Below are positions 22,211 through 32,427 of a stretch of DNA of 64,000 bases, in pieces. Below the pieces are notes generated by a model. That model saw only the letters and a list, made by a program, of their open reading frames with translations. It did no database searches and was not told the origin of the DNA. Source of the stretch: Brassica napus (Eukaryota; Streptophyta; Magnoliopsida; Brassicales; Brassicaceae); the NCBI RefSeq assembly GCF_020379485.1, contig NC_063443.1, positions 17,727,531 through 17,791,530 on the forward strand, written 5' to 3'. The position numbers and the translations under genes were made by a program. Positions within the stretch are counted from its first letter, which is position 1, and every line of letters begins with the position of its first letter.

Positions 22211-24428
22211 ATGCGTTCCGATCAACGGTGGAGTTTGCTCTCCATCATCTTCCTCCTCTTCTTTCTTCCTCACAATCTCACGTTTGGGCTCTGTTTCAGC
22301 ACCGAAGGTACTTTTTGTTTTCATCTTTCTCTGGAGTCTATTCAACTGTTGATGGATGGATGGATATATTGGCATGGTGTTTTGCAGCATTGGCTCTGAT
22401 GAAATTCAAAGGGAGAATAGAGAGAGACCCTTTTGGAGCTCTGATGAATTGGGGAGAGCTTCCTCATTGTTCTTGGTCTGGTGTTGTCTGTTCACATGAT
22501 GGAAGAGTCGTCGTCTTGTAAGTCAGACATGCACAGAGTCCTAATGTAATTCATCTTTCTCAGTTTTTTTTTTATAAATTGATTTCTTATTATGTATACG
22601 TAGAAATCTAGAAGATCTCTCCCTTCAAGGAACACTTGCACCTGAACTCGGAAACCTAACTCACTTGAAATCTCTGTAAGTAAACGTATTACCAGCACCC
22701 CTCAAACTATACGTAGTAGACACAAGTATAGACAATTCTCTTTCTTATTGTGCAGTATTCTGAGAAACAATTCATTTTCCGGAGAAGTACCTAAAGAGGT
22801 AGCTGACTTGCAGGAGCTTGAGGTTTTGGATTTGTGTGACAACAACTTTGGCCAACCATTTCCCTTCACGTCCAATGGTCGTAAGCTGCTTCAGATAGCC
22901 CCTCCTGGTCAGGATCCAGGATTGGGAAATGCTTCTCCTCCTCCTCCGTTACCTTCACCTCCTCCTCCATTATCTTCTCCTGAATCCTCCTTCGATTTAC
23001 GTTTCCCTCCTCCTCCTCCGTTGAGTAGAGGTGAAAGCCCTCCTACTGGTTCTCCAGCAGTTCTCCCTCCTCAGGCTCAGCCTCCACCATTTCCCCCTCC
23101 TCAAGCTCAGCCTCCACCATTTCCCCCTCCACCAGCTCAACCTCCACCAGTTTCCCCGCTAGCTCTGCCGCCAGCTCATCTTCCTGCTATTAAGAAAAAG
23201 AAATCTTACAAGCTTTTCATAATAGTCGGAGTGCTAGTAGGTGTATTAGGCGTCATGGGCGCATTGGTGGCCTTCTTTCTTCTACGGAACCAAAAGGTAA
23301 TAACGATAAAGCCATCGGCAACTAGGAGCACTGGCCACCTTCAAGATGTTGGTATTACAGGTATTATATTTTCTTCGGTCACTGTGTTGTGTATTTTACT
23401 CTTATGTAATACCCTAGTGAGTTTACTGTACTCATGAAGGTGTTCCTAAGCTGAAGCTATCAGAACTAGAAACTGCCTGCGAAGATTTCAGTAACATCAT
23501 AAGCTCCACATCCTCAAACGCCACCATTTACAAAGGAACTCTCTCCACCGGCTCTGAAATCGCCGTTTTATCTATCGCATCTGGATCCCTCCAGGACTGG
23601 TCAGCAGATCTCGAAACGCAGTTTCAACAGAAGGTAGCAACAGAACCTCTTTCTTATACTACACTCTAGCGTCTCCTCTTCTAATAACCACATACAAATC
23701 CTGCAATGCAGATACAAAGGTTATCACTAGTGGACCACAAGAACTTTCTGAATGTAATTGGATATTGCCGTGAAGACGAGCCTTTCAACAGAATGCTAGT
23801 TTTCGAGTACGCTCCTTACGGATCCCTCTTCGAGCATTTGCACGGTCAGTAATGCTACAGACAGAGAGTCTCAGCCCCATCTCTTTTCTAACTAACTGTG
23901 TTCTTATTTGCAGATCAAGACGCAGAGCACTTGGACTGGCCAATGAGACTGAGAATAGCAATGGGAATAGCTTACTGTGCACAACACATGCACAATCTAA
24001 ACCCTAAACCCATCTCCCAAGCAAACCTCAACTCCTCTTCAGTCTACTTGACAACAGACTACGCAGCCAAGGTCGCTGACTTTACTTTCCTCGCCTCCAC
24101 ACCAATTGACCCCAAGACCAGCTATGTCCTCAGCTTTGGCGTCATTCTGCACGAGATCATCACCGGAAAGATCCCGGAGGATCCGGATTCTCCCATCAAG
24201 GAAACCAAACCGGCGAGAGAGCTTGTGGATCCGACACTGAAAAGCTTCGACGAGAATGTCCTGCAGAAAATGTGGGAAGTGGTGATCGAGTGTTTGAATC
24301 AGAGGCTGGAAATGAAGGAAGTTGTGGCTAAGCTGAGAGAGATCACTGGAATCACGGAGGAAGCAGCGTTGCCAAGGCTATCTCCGGCGTGGTGGGCGGA
24401 GCTGGAGATTATATCCACTGAAGTGTAG
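22211..24428 (+). CDS. LRR receptor-like protein with degenerate kinase domain (MRH1/MDIS-like)
   Basis: Seven exons: 22211-22307, 22388-22517, 22604-22675, 22756-23360, 23440-23633, 23712-23844 and 23914-24428, giving 581 residues. It has a signal peptide (IIFLLFFLPHNLTFGLCF) and an LRR N-terminal cap (ALMKFKGRIERDPFGALMNW...CSWSGVVC). Only two or three LRRs follow (LEDLSLQGTLAPELGNL, LILRNNSFSGEVPKEV). Then come a long Pro-rich juxtamembrane stretch, a transmembrane helix (LFIIVGVLVGVLGVMGALVA) and a cytoplasmic kinase-like domain. The kinase domain lacks the beta-3 lysine (IAVLSIAS), has PISQANLNSSSVYL where HRDxxxxN belongs, and DFT for DFG. It is likely catalytically dead. The architecture fits the LRR-VI group with MRH1 and MALE DISCOVERER 1, which sense extracellular cues at the plasma membrane. 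Position fits At5g07150. Confidence 0.88.
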
Positions 24429-25408
24429 CATTTTAGTATGTATGTATGTATGTATTGTATGTACACATCAACTGCAATATGCACAGTGAAGCAATGAATG
24501 CATCTTCTCTTTACTCTGTATCAACATTTTTTTTTCATCTTTCATGTTTTTGGGTATCAACTATCAATATGTCGTATACCAAAAACGATATATTTCAATT
24601 TTGGGTTAATTTAGATGATACCTTGAGAGAAGACTAGAGCTTCCAAAGGATCTAAATGACATGAAGTTCAACAGTTGGTTTAAAAACTGATGTCTGCATA
24701 AAATCTTATGCTAGCATTTATACTCATTGACTTCCCAATGTCAGGCCCATATAACAATCTCATTTTAAGTCTTGGGGAAATCATCATTCTCTTTCTCATA
24801 TCTTCCAGTCTCATGACCCTTAAGTTGAATAAGTATTAACGAAGCTTCCAATTATTTTTATTGTCATATTTGTATGTCTTGATTGTATAGATATACGTGT
24901 GTCCGAAAAAGACAAACAGCAAGAAAGTAGTCAAAAAGCAAAGGAGAGTTAGGAGACGTTGGTGTGTGTATGCATGGGAATCATTATATAGCCGTTTGTT
25001 TTGTAACTCTCTATACATGCGTTTCTAATACTCATTCAGAATTGGCAGTTTCTACTATTAACAGACAAATCCACTTTTGACGTAGCGAAACAGAATGCTG
25101 TAAAGAGTGTGCGTACAAATCTACGCATGGATATCATTAATATTTTACATTTTCATTAAGCAGTGTACGTTTTGATATGAGTTATTTTCTCCATATAATC
25201 CAACCGAACAAACTATAGTAAACATTAATAATGCGGTCAAGTTGATTTTGTTTAACAATTCTTATAACGGAAGAAGATGCATCGAAACATAAATGATAAC
25301 CATACAAACTAATTAATGTATATTGCTTACTGACTTGACAAAAGGAACATTCTGTAAAATGAAACACATGAAATTTGGGTGGATCTTGAGATAAGGTGCA
25401 TGGGGTGA
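24429..25408. other. Convergent intergenic region
   Basis: 3' flanks of the receptor-like gene (plus) and bZIP gene (minus). A short (TATG)n repeat lies at 24437-24454. Small frames here show no homology I recognise. Confidence 0.45.
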
Positions 25409-26096
25409 TCAAATCATATGAGCCATTTTCTTCTTCAGCCTCTCTATCTCCGCTGTGTTTGCCTCAATCTCTCCTGTTAATTAACATTATAACTGTTACT
25501 ATTATATCAATTCAAGAGATATTTCTTATTAACTATATTCTATATACCTTGATCGGAGATAAAGCGTTGAATCCAACCAGCCATGCACTCCTTAAGCTCC
25601 ATTTTCTCACGTTCGAGACATTGCTTCTGCTCACTCGCCATCTCTACTTGGGAACGCAGCATACTCACCTGCCACTATATATTAACATTTGATATTATGA
25701 AACCATAGCTACATAATATTAAGATTCATGAAATTATTTAGATACATTGAGGTCCCTCGATTTCTTCACTAGATCATCAATATATTGAAGCTTCTTCCAC
25801 CTTGACTTCTGAGCCGCAACACGGTTCGAAACTATGCTATAATACAAAAGTCCAAAGTTAAGTTAATCAGGGTTGATATACGTATCAAACTGCAAGATAA
25901 TTAAACGTGACCAAATTATGTAACCGAACCGTTTGAGCTTCTTCGGGTCCATAGCAGGGTCGATATTCTGACGCAGACGAATGGTGAAGCCAGGCTCTAC
26001 TTCATAGTTGAGGTAACCTGTTTTCTTCTCTTCCACTTGGCTACCATCATTGGACACTTGAAACGACGTCGGCACAGGAAAGCTTGGCTCGGACAT
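25409..26096 (-). CDS. bZIP transcription factor
   Basis: Four exons on the minus strand. The start MSEPSFPVPTSFQVSNDGSQ at 26096 leads to an acidic N-terminal part, then the basic region SNRVAAQKSRWKKLQ, which has the N-x7-R signature of bZIP DNA-binding helices. Heptads follow (YIDDLVKKSRDLN, VSMLRSQVEM, CLEREKMELKECM) for dimerisation, and the end is EIERLKKKMAHMI. It should bind ACGT-type DNA as a dimer in the nucleus, and at about 170 residues it is small. An in-frame ATG at 26141 would add 15 residues (MNTFLSSFSLITTAN), but the TATA box at 26191-26200 leaves little leader for it. I prefer 26096, with the longer form possible. Position suggests At5g07160. The exon 1 donor at 25929 joins CG|C across the intron. 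Confidence 0.82.
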
Positions 26097-26190
26097 GTTT
26101 GCTGTTGTAATTAAACTAAATGAAGACAAGAAAGTGTTCAAACCTTCTTTATAATCAATAATGTGAGTTGTACTACTTCCGAGTTAGTTC

Positions 26191-26200
26191 TATATTTATA
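26191..26200 (-). promoter_or_regulatory. TATA box of the bZIP gene
   Basis: Minus strand reads CTATAAATATAG, about 95 bases before the preferred ATG. Two MITEs begin only 50 bases further upstream. Confidence 0.5.
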
Positions 26201-26252
26201 GTGAGTAAACTACATGTCAAGTACCTTATTTAGCCTTCTTAACTCTTAAGTA

Positions 26253-26512
26253 CTCCCTCCGTTTTTTATTATAAGTCGTTTTGAAGCTATGCACATAAAT
26301 TAAGAAAATCATTAATTTCTTATATTTTCGAAACAAAAACATCATTAATTATTTACCTAACCACAATTTAACCAATAGAAAAATAGAAGATATATTATCA
26401 TTGATCAGACAACATTAATTACTAATAAATGTTACATAAAAAACCGAAAACGACATATAATTTGGAACAAAAAAGTTTCTCTAAAACGACTTATATTAAA
26501 AAACGGAGGGAG
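26253..26512. mobile_element. Stowaway/mariner-type MITE with TA duplication
   Basis: Starts CTCCCTCCGTTTTTTATTAT and ends with the inverse ...AAAAAACGGAGGGAG, flanked by TA on both sides (26251-26252, 26513-26514). The inverted repeats run about 35 bases and include AAGTCGTTTT. CTCCCTCCGT ends with a TA duplication are typical of Stowaway-like elements. Noncoding, 260 bp. Confidence 0.85.
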
Positions 26513-26652
26513 TAATTAGCAGACTTGATATTACTTAAAACAATAATTAGGAGAATAGACTTGACCAATGCGTTATCGACAGTTGGTAAAACCTTATCAA
26601 CTTAATTAGTCACTTTATTAACTTTCAATACCGGCAATACACGCAATTACTA

Positions 26653-26833
26653 CTCCCTCCGTTCAATAAATATATTTTTTTACTTTAATTATACACTTTT
26701 GGTGATTACCAATCAATAACATTTAATTAATTTAAATATTTTCATTCAATGTTTTTAAAAATATACAAAATACCTTAAATATATATATTATGGAACAAAA
26801 AATATAGAGAATCTTATTTTCGGAAGGTGGGAG
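26653..26833. mobile_element. Second, degraded CTCCCTCCGT MITE
   Basis: Begins CTCCCTCCGTTCAATAAATA and ends CGGAAGGTGGGAG, with TA on both sides. Inner repeats are weaker than in its neighbour 140 bp away, so it is older or from another subfamily. About 181 bp. Confidence 0.7.
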
Positions 26834-26835
26834 TA

Positions 26836-27369
26836 TATTTCAATATGTACAAGAGTGTGAGTAGTATATTGACTGATTATTAGTTACCACCATTGAACAC
26901 ATAGTAAAGGTTTAGCTAGTAAGTTTTAGTTACGGTAATAAAATAGTTTCATATATTACAACATCTTAATATAAGTAGGATAATAATATGTATATAACAT
27001 AGTAAGAGAGGAGCAGAAGATGGGTGAAACCTATGCTCTTTTCTTAGATGGTAGAAGTTTCATAAACTTTGCATTAGTTCGTCAATGAATAATGAAGGAA
27101 ATTTAGTCATGGAAGATATACGCATTAATGGATATGAATATGCATTAAAGAGGAGACTGGAAGACTTTTAACGAACTCGTGAAGATGTCCCATAGAAACC
27201 CACATTTAACTTGAGCTACTCTTTTTTCACCTATACCATACCATGTTCTTGTCTTTAATGTTCTTTTTCCAAACCGACATACTAGCCCAAAATGGCAAAA
27301 CCACATAAAAACCAGCCACTCCATCCTTGCACCACAAGAAACCCAAAAAGAAAATAAAAAAAAAGCAAC
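26836..27369. other. bZIP upstream / ERL2 3' flank
   Basis: AT-rich spacer with no gene or repeat ends recognised. Confidence 0.4.
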
Positions 27370-30300
27370 TTATAAGCTGCTTTTGGAGATAGCTTCACGG
27401 AACTGAACAAACCACTGTGGGGATGCTGTATCCAAGGAATGGCTCTCACGCCGTTCTTCCACTCCCTGTGGAGAAGGCGGCTTCTTTGGAGGTGGAGACG
27501 GGAGAAGAGAGAGTAGAACCCTAGCGACCTCCTGCATTGTAGGTCTCTCCATAGGGTTTCGCTTAGCGCACATGAGAGCCAGTTGAAACGTCTTCTTGAT
27601 GTGCCCTGAGTCAACGCACGTCACTGAAACCTCCGCATCAACCGCATCCATCACTGTATTATCATCTGCCTTCGACAGTATCTGCAACATAAAAAAAAAA
27701 GACAAATGTCATTTGCATTTCTTGTGTAACACTCTATCCAATAAAAAACTCATACCAATTGATGCAAGTTGGCTTCATTATCCACAGCCTTCTTCCCAGT
27801 CAAAAGCTCAAGAAGCACGACACCAAAGCTGTAAACATCAGACTTCTCGTTCAGCCGTGAAGTACGAGCATACTCAGGGTCGATATATCCTATGGTTCCA
27901 AGAACATAGGTCGAAGCATAAGCTTTGGCTGCTGCTATGCTCTTGGCAATCCCAAAATCCGACAAACGCGCCTCGAAGTTCCCGTCGAGGAGTATGTTCG
28001 AAGACTTGACGTCCCTGTGGATGATCCTAGGAGTGCAGTCATGGTGGAGATACGCGAGCCCTTGCGCAGCTCCAACGGCTATCTTCAGCCTTGTCTCCCA
28101 GTCGAGCTTGGCTTTCTTGCCAGCAGGGCCGTGGAGAAGGTCCCAGAGAGAGCCGTTCTCCATGTAGTCGTAGAAGAGGAGGTTGCCGAGGGGAGGGGAA
28201 AGGGCGTAGCCGTGGAGGCTCACGATGTTTCTGTGCCTTATGCTCCCGATGGTCTCGAGCTCGGTCTCGAACTCGCGCAGGTTGTGGGGGTGGTGGTTGT
28301 AGATTCGCTTAATGGCAATAGGTCGGGAGGTTTTGGAGGAGGTGCATTTGTAGACCGTGCTGGAAGCGCCGTATCCGATGGCGTACTTCTCGCTGAGATT
28401 CTCCGTGAGTCTCATGATGTCGTCGAACGTGTGGATAGCCATGTCCATGTGGAGAATCACCAGCTTTGTTGTTGACCCTGAAAGGTTTTCCACATAAGCA
28501 TACTCTAATGAACCAAAAGGAAGAAGAGAGTAACTAATACCTTCAGACCGTTTTGGAGAACTTTCCAAGACGTTTTTTTGCTGCTTTGACTTGTAAACCG
28601 CAATGAGTATCATGCATATGAGAGTAATGAAACCGAGAACCATGCATATCACTGAAGTTCTGGTGATTACTATCAAGAGAAAGAGAAGTGTCAGTTAAAG
28701 ACAATGTAATAAGATAAGTGCAAGGTCAGATACCTTGTGACTTGGGCAAAGAAGGGCCACATATTGAACCAACCCAGTCCCCACAGAGAAATGGATTCCC
28801 AAAGAAGCTATAAACAAAATAATAGATTTGAGATCACATGACAGGTTAAGAGGATTTAAAATATAGCAAAGTTTATACCTGGCTGGAGCAAAATGAGAGA
28901 AGTTTTTCATAGGTGGGATTATTCCAGATAGATTGTTGAAAGAGATGTTCCTATGAAAGTGTATAGAGAGAATTGATTAGAAGAGACTTTTATAACATAA
29001 TTAACAAAAAAGAAGACTCACAGATTGACAAGACTGAAGCAGTTTGTAAGTTGATCAGGAATCTTCCCATGAATCTTGTTGTTGTTGAGTATTCTGTACA
29101 AAGAAGAATAAAAAAGAAAGTGAGTTATCTGTTTTAGACGCTAGTATGTGAAGGAGAAGTGACTTACAGGGAGATAATGTTCTGCAAAAGGCCAAGCTCA
29201 GTTGGAATAACACCGGAGAGAGAGTTGAATGATACATCCCTGAGAAAGAAGGAGAAAAGTTAGTAAAGACTAAAGAGGATGTTTATCATAAACGAACATA
29301 CTTTTGAGCATAAAGAAAAAGTTTACATGATTTGAATGCTTCGGAGGTTCCCAAACTCTGCAGGCAATGGTCCATTGAGATAGTTTCTGCTCAGGTTTCT
29401 GAAAATTAAAGCATATCTCAAGTCAACAAACAAAGAAAAAAAAATAGTGTGAAAGAACAAGGAAGCTTCAGGTGTTTGATGATAACATACAAGATGAGAA
29501 GATGCTCAAGATCACCGAGTGTTAATGGTATTGGTCCGGAGAAACTGTTGCCAGATAAATCTCTGTCACCAAAAGCTTGTATGAGTTGAGCTGGTCCACA
29601 TATAAAGAAGTAGAAAGGAGAAAGAGGATGTAATGCTCCCAAAATAAAAACTTACAAGGTATCAAGATTGATAATATGGCCAAGCTCGGAAGGTATTTTT
29701 CCCTTGAAGCTGTTTGCGGAGAGATTTCTGCAATTCACAGCATCGACACAAGATCAACACAGACGAATAACCAATCAAAGAGAATGACATGCTGTTTATG
29801 TAATCTTTGAAGCTTACAAATAAGTCAAGCTTCCAAGATTCCGGAATCCAAGAGGTATGGAGCCATTTAGTAAATTCCCATGCACATTGCTGAAAACAAT
29901 AAAGGCATAATAAGCTTTGATTATAAAAGAGAGTAAGTAAGTAAGCCAAGACTCAGGTCTTACAATTGATTTAAAGCCGCACAGGAGCTAATGTTAGCTG
30001 GAATCGGCCCTACGAGATGATTGTTTGCGAGATTCCTACACGGTGGAAAGAAAGATACATCAGCCGGCTTAACAAAAAGGATGATAAGTGAAACACTGGA
30101 GGAATAAGAACTTACAGTTCGAATAATTGTTCAAGCTTCCCAAGCTCAGGTGGGATGGTTCCCACTAGTTCATTATCATTTAGTTGCCTGTGAAAATTGG
30201 CAAAACCTCAGAGATAAGCTAAAACTTTGTGAGTTCAATAATTCAAATCTTACAAATAGCTGAGACGTGACATATTGCCAAGCTCAGGTGGGATTGGTCC

Positions 30301-32427
30301 TGTGAGCTTGTTGCCATGGAGATACCTATTTCCAAGAAATAAATTTGATTAGTCTATACAAAGATCAGAGACCATAAGTAGAAACTAGAGAGTAAGGGAC
30401 TCACAACTTTCCGGTAAATGAGAGATTGCCAAGTATTGGTGGGATAGGCCCAACTAGTTCATTGCCACTCAGATCCCTAGGCATTGGATAAGTTAGAAGA
30501 TCTTAAAATGAAATATTTAATTATTCACAGAACTTACAAAACAGCAAGGGCCTGCATCAGACCAATGACTTCGGGAATTCTACCAGTCAATCTGTTTTCT
30601 TGAAGTGACCTGAACGAGAAAACACATCACCACTTTACAATATGAACTGTTTTGACAGCCAAACGAGAGGGTTAGAGTCTTAACAAAACTTACAGAGTAG
30701 CGACTTGTAGGAAACCGATATTGTAGGGTATAACGCCAGTGATCTGATTATATGAAATATCCCTGAAAATGCAAAAGACATAATAATGAGTCCACACGAG
30801 TTCTGTGCTGAAAATAAAGAACGTTTCCTCAAGGTGAAATACACATACAGGATCTCATAGCTTGTGCAATTTCCAATGTTGTCTGGGATGGTTCCAGTTA
30901 GGTTGTTGCCTCTCACATCACTAACAACAATCAATGATTAAGTTATGACTTATCAAGAGGTTAAACTGAAACATGAAAGAGAGATGAGCCGGTATCACTT
31001 ACAAGTACCACAAACCGGTGAGCTGGCACATGTCAGGAGACAACGTCCCAGTCAACATATTCCCACGTAAACCGCTGCAAAACAAAATATAAATCACCAT
31101 CACAAGATGAATCTCCACTTGCTTAAAGAACTTAAAGATGAGTAGGTGAACTTACAGATACTGTAAGACCTCATTCCAGTAAAGCAACCTCGGTATCTCA
31201 CCAGTTAGCTGGTTTTTTGCAAGGTCACTGCAGAAACACATGCAACGAAACTACAATCAGTTAAATGACCACTTGGTTTTTGATAACTTAACTCATAAAT
31301 AGATAACGTCAAAAAGAAACTCACAGAGTCTTGAGGTTTGGAATCTGGGTTAAGGTTGCTGGTATTGGGCCAGTGAGCTGATTATTCTTCAGGTTCCTGA
31401 TTTAGCCAGAGGGGTGAAACAGTTTACAAACTGGCAGAGGGAACAAACGGATCCGAATGTAGAGAACACTTACAGATACTCCAGCTGTTTGAGTTTGGAG
31501 ATTGAGAATGGTATGTCTCCAACCAAGCAATTAGTGGAGATATCACTGCAACCAAAAGATTTGATTATAAAATAACTGACAAACACAATTATTTTAATAA
31601 CTTGAGAATACAAAGAAACTTACAGATAAGCAAGAGAAGCACAGTTTCCAAGCTCATCTGGAATCTGACCGCCCAGATTATTCCCTTGCAAGTCTCTATT
31701 ATATATAGAATGTAAACATGTTCATAAGGAACCAACTCAAGAGACATGTAGATTACTAGAAGAGAGGAGAGAAGACTTACATTGATTGCAAACTCCTCAG
31801 ATCTCCAAGTGCTGGTGAAATCTCCCCTCCAAGATTCAGATTTGACAGATTACTTTCAACCATAACAAAGAACAAATCAGATTTACTGAAAAACAAATGA
31901 GACAAAAGGTGGAATAAAATGGAAAAGATACTTACAGAGAGACAACGGAGAGGGAAACGTTATCACACAAGACACCACGCCAAGAACAAAAGTCGCTGTT
32001 GTGAACATCGTCCCAGTCCAGAAGCATATTCGCCACGTTGCTGAACGAGGCTTTCATCTCCATCAACGCTTTCCCTGTGCCAAAAATCCAAACTTTTTAC
32101 ATTATTTAATAAACAAATCAAAAAAGGATTTGTTTAATCATTAGAAAATGATTATTGTCATCAAATCTTTACTATAAACTATTCTGTTGAAGCAATCTTT
32201 AGGGCTCAGCTTCACAAAGCTCTCTCTCTCTCTCTTTCTCTCTTATGGTTTCTTCGTCAGTGACAAAAAAAAACGATACTTTTTCAACTACATCGTCCCA
32301 AAATCGAAACTTTATGGTTTAAAATCACTCTAATGAAGAGTAAAGAACCTTCATCGTTCATCGGAGAAACAACACCGCATAGCATGAAGAAGACCACCAC
32401 CATCCCCAAGCTTTTCACTTTCTCCAT
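27370..32427 (-). CDS. ERL2: ERECTA-like 2 LRR receptor kinase
   Basis: Many-exon gene on the minus strand, from MEKVKSLGMVVVFFMLCGVV (signal peptide, ATG at 32427) to SISKSSL-type end and TAA at 27370. The ectodomain starts with an LRR cap (KALMEMKASFSNVANMLLDW...DFCSWRGVLC) and continues with about 20 LRRs. Nearly every LRR is encoded by its own 72-nt exon, as in the ERECTA family. A transmembrane helix (VICMVLGFITLICMILIAVY) is followed by a complete kinase with GYGASSTVYK, PIAIKRIY, IIHRDVKSSNILL, SDFGIAKS and GYIDPEYA, then the ERECTA-type tail ending REAISKSSL. These receptors perceive EPF/EPFL peptides with TMM and signal through a MAPK cascade in stomatal and organ patterning. A 63-nt intron in the juxtamembrane region (28478-28540) is stop-free and in frame. 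Position fits At5g07180. Confidence 0.95.
28478..28540 (-). other. ERL2: Stop-free 63-nt intron of ERL2
   Basis: The intron begins GTATTAG and ends CTTTCAG, splits a Gly codon, is 21 codons long and has no stop in the reading frame. If retained it would add ISYSLLPFGSLEYAYVENLSG between KRSEG and STTKLVIL, just inside the membrane. Confidence 0.75.
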
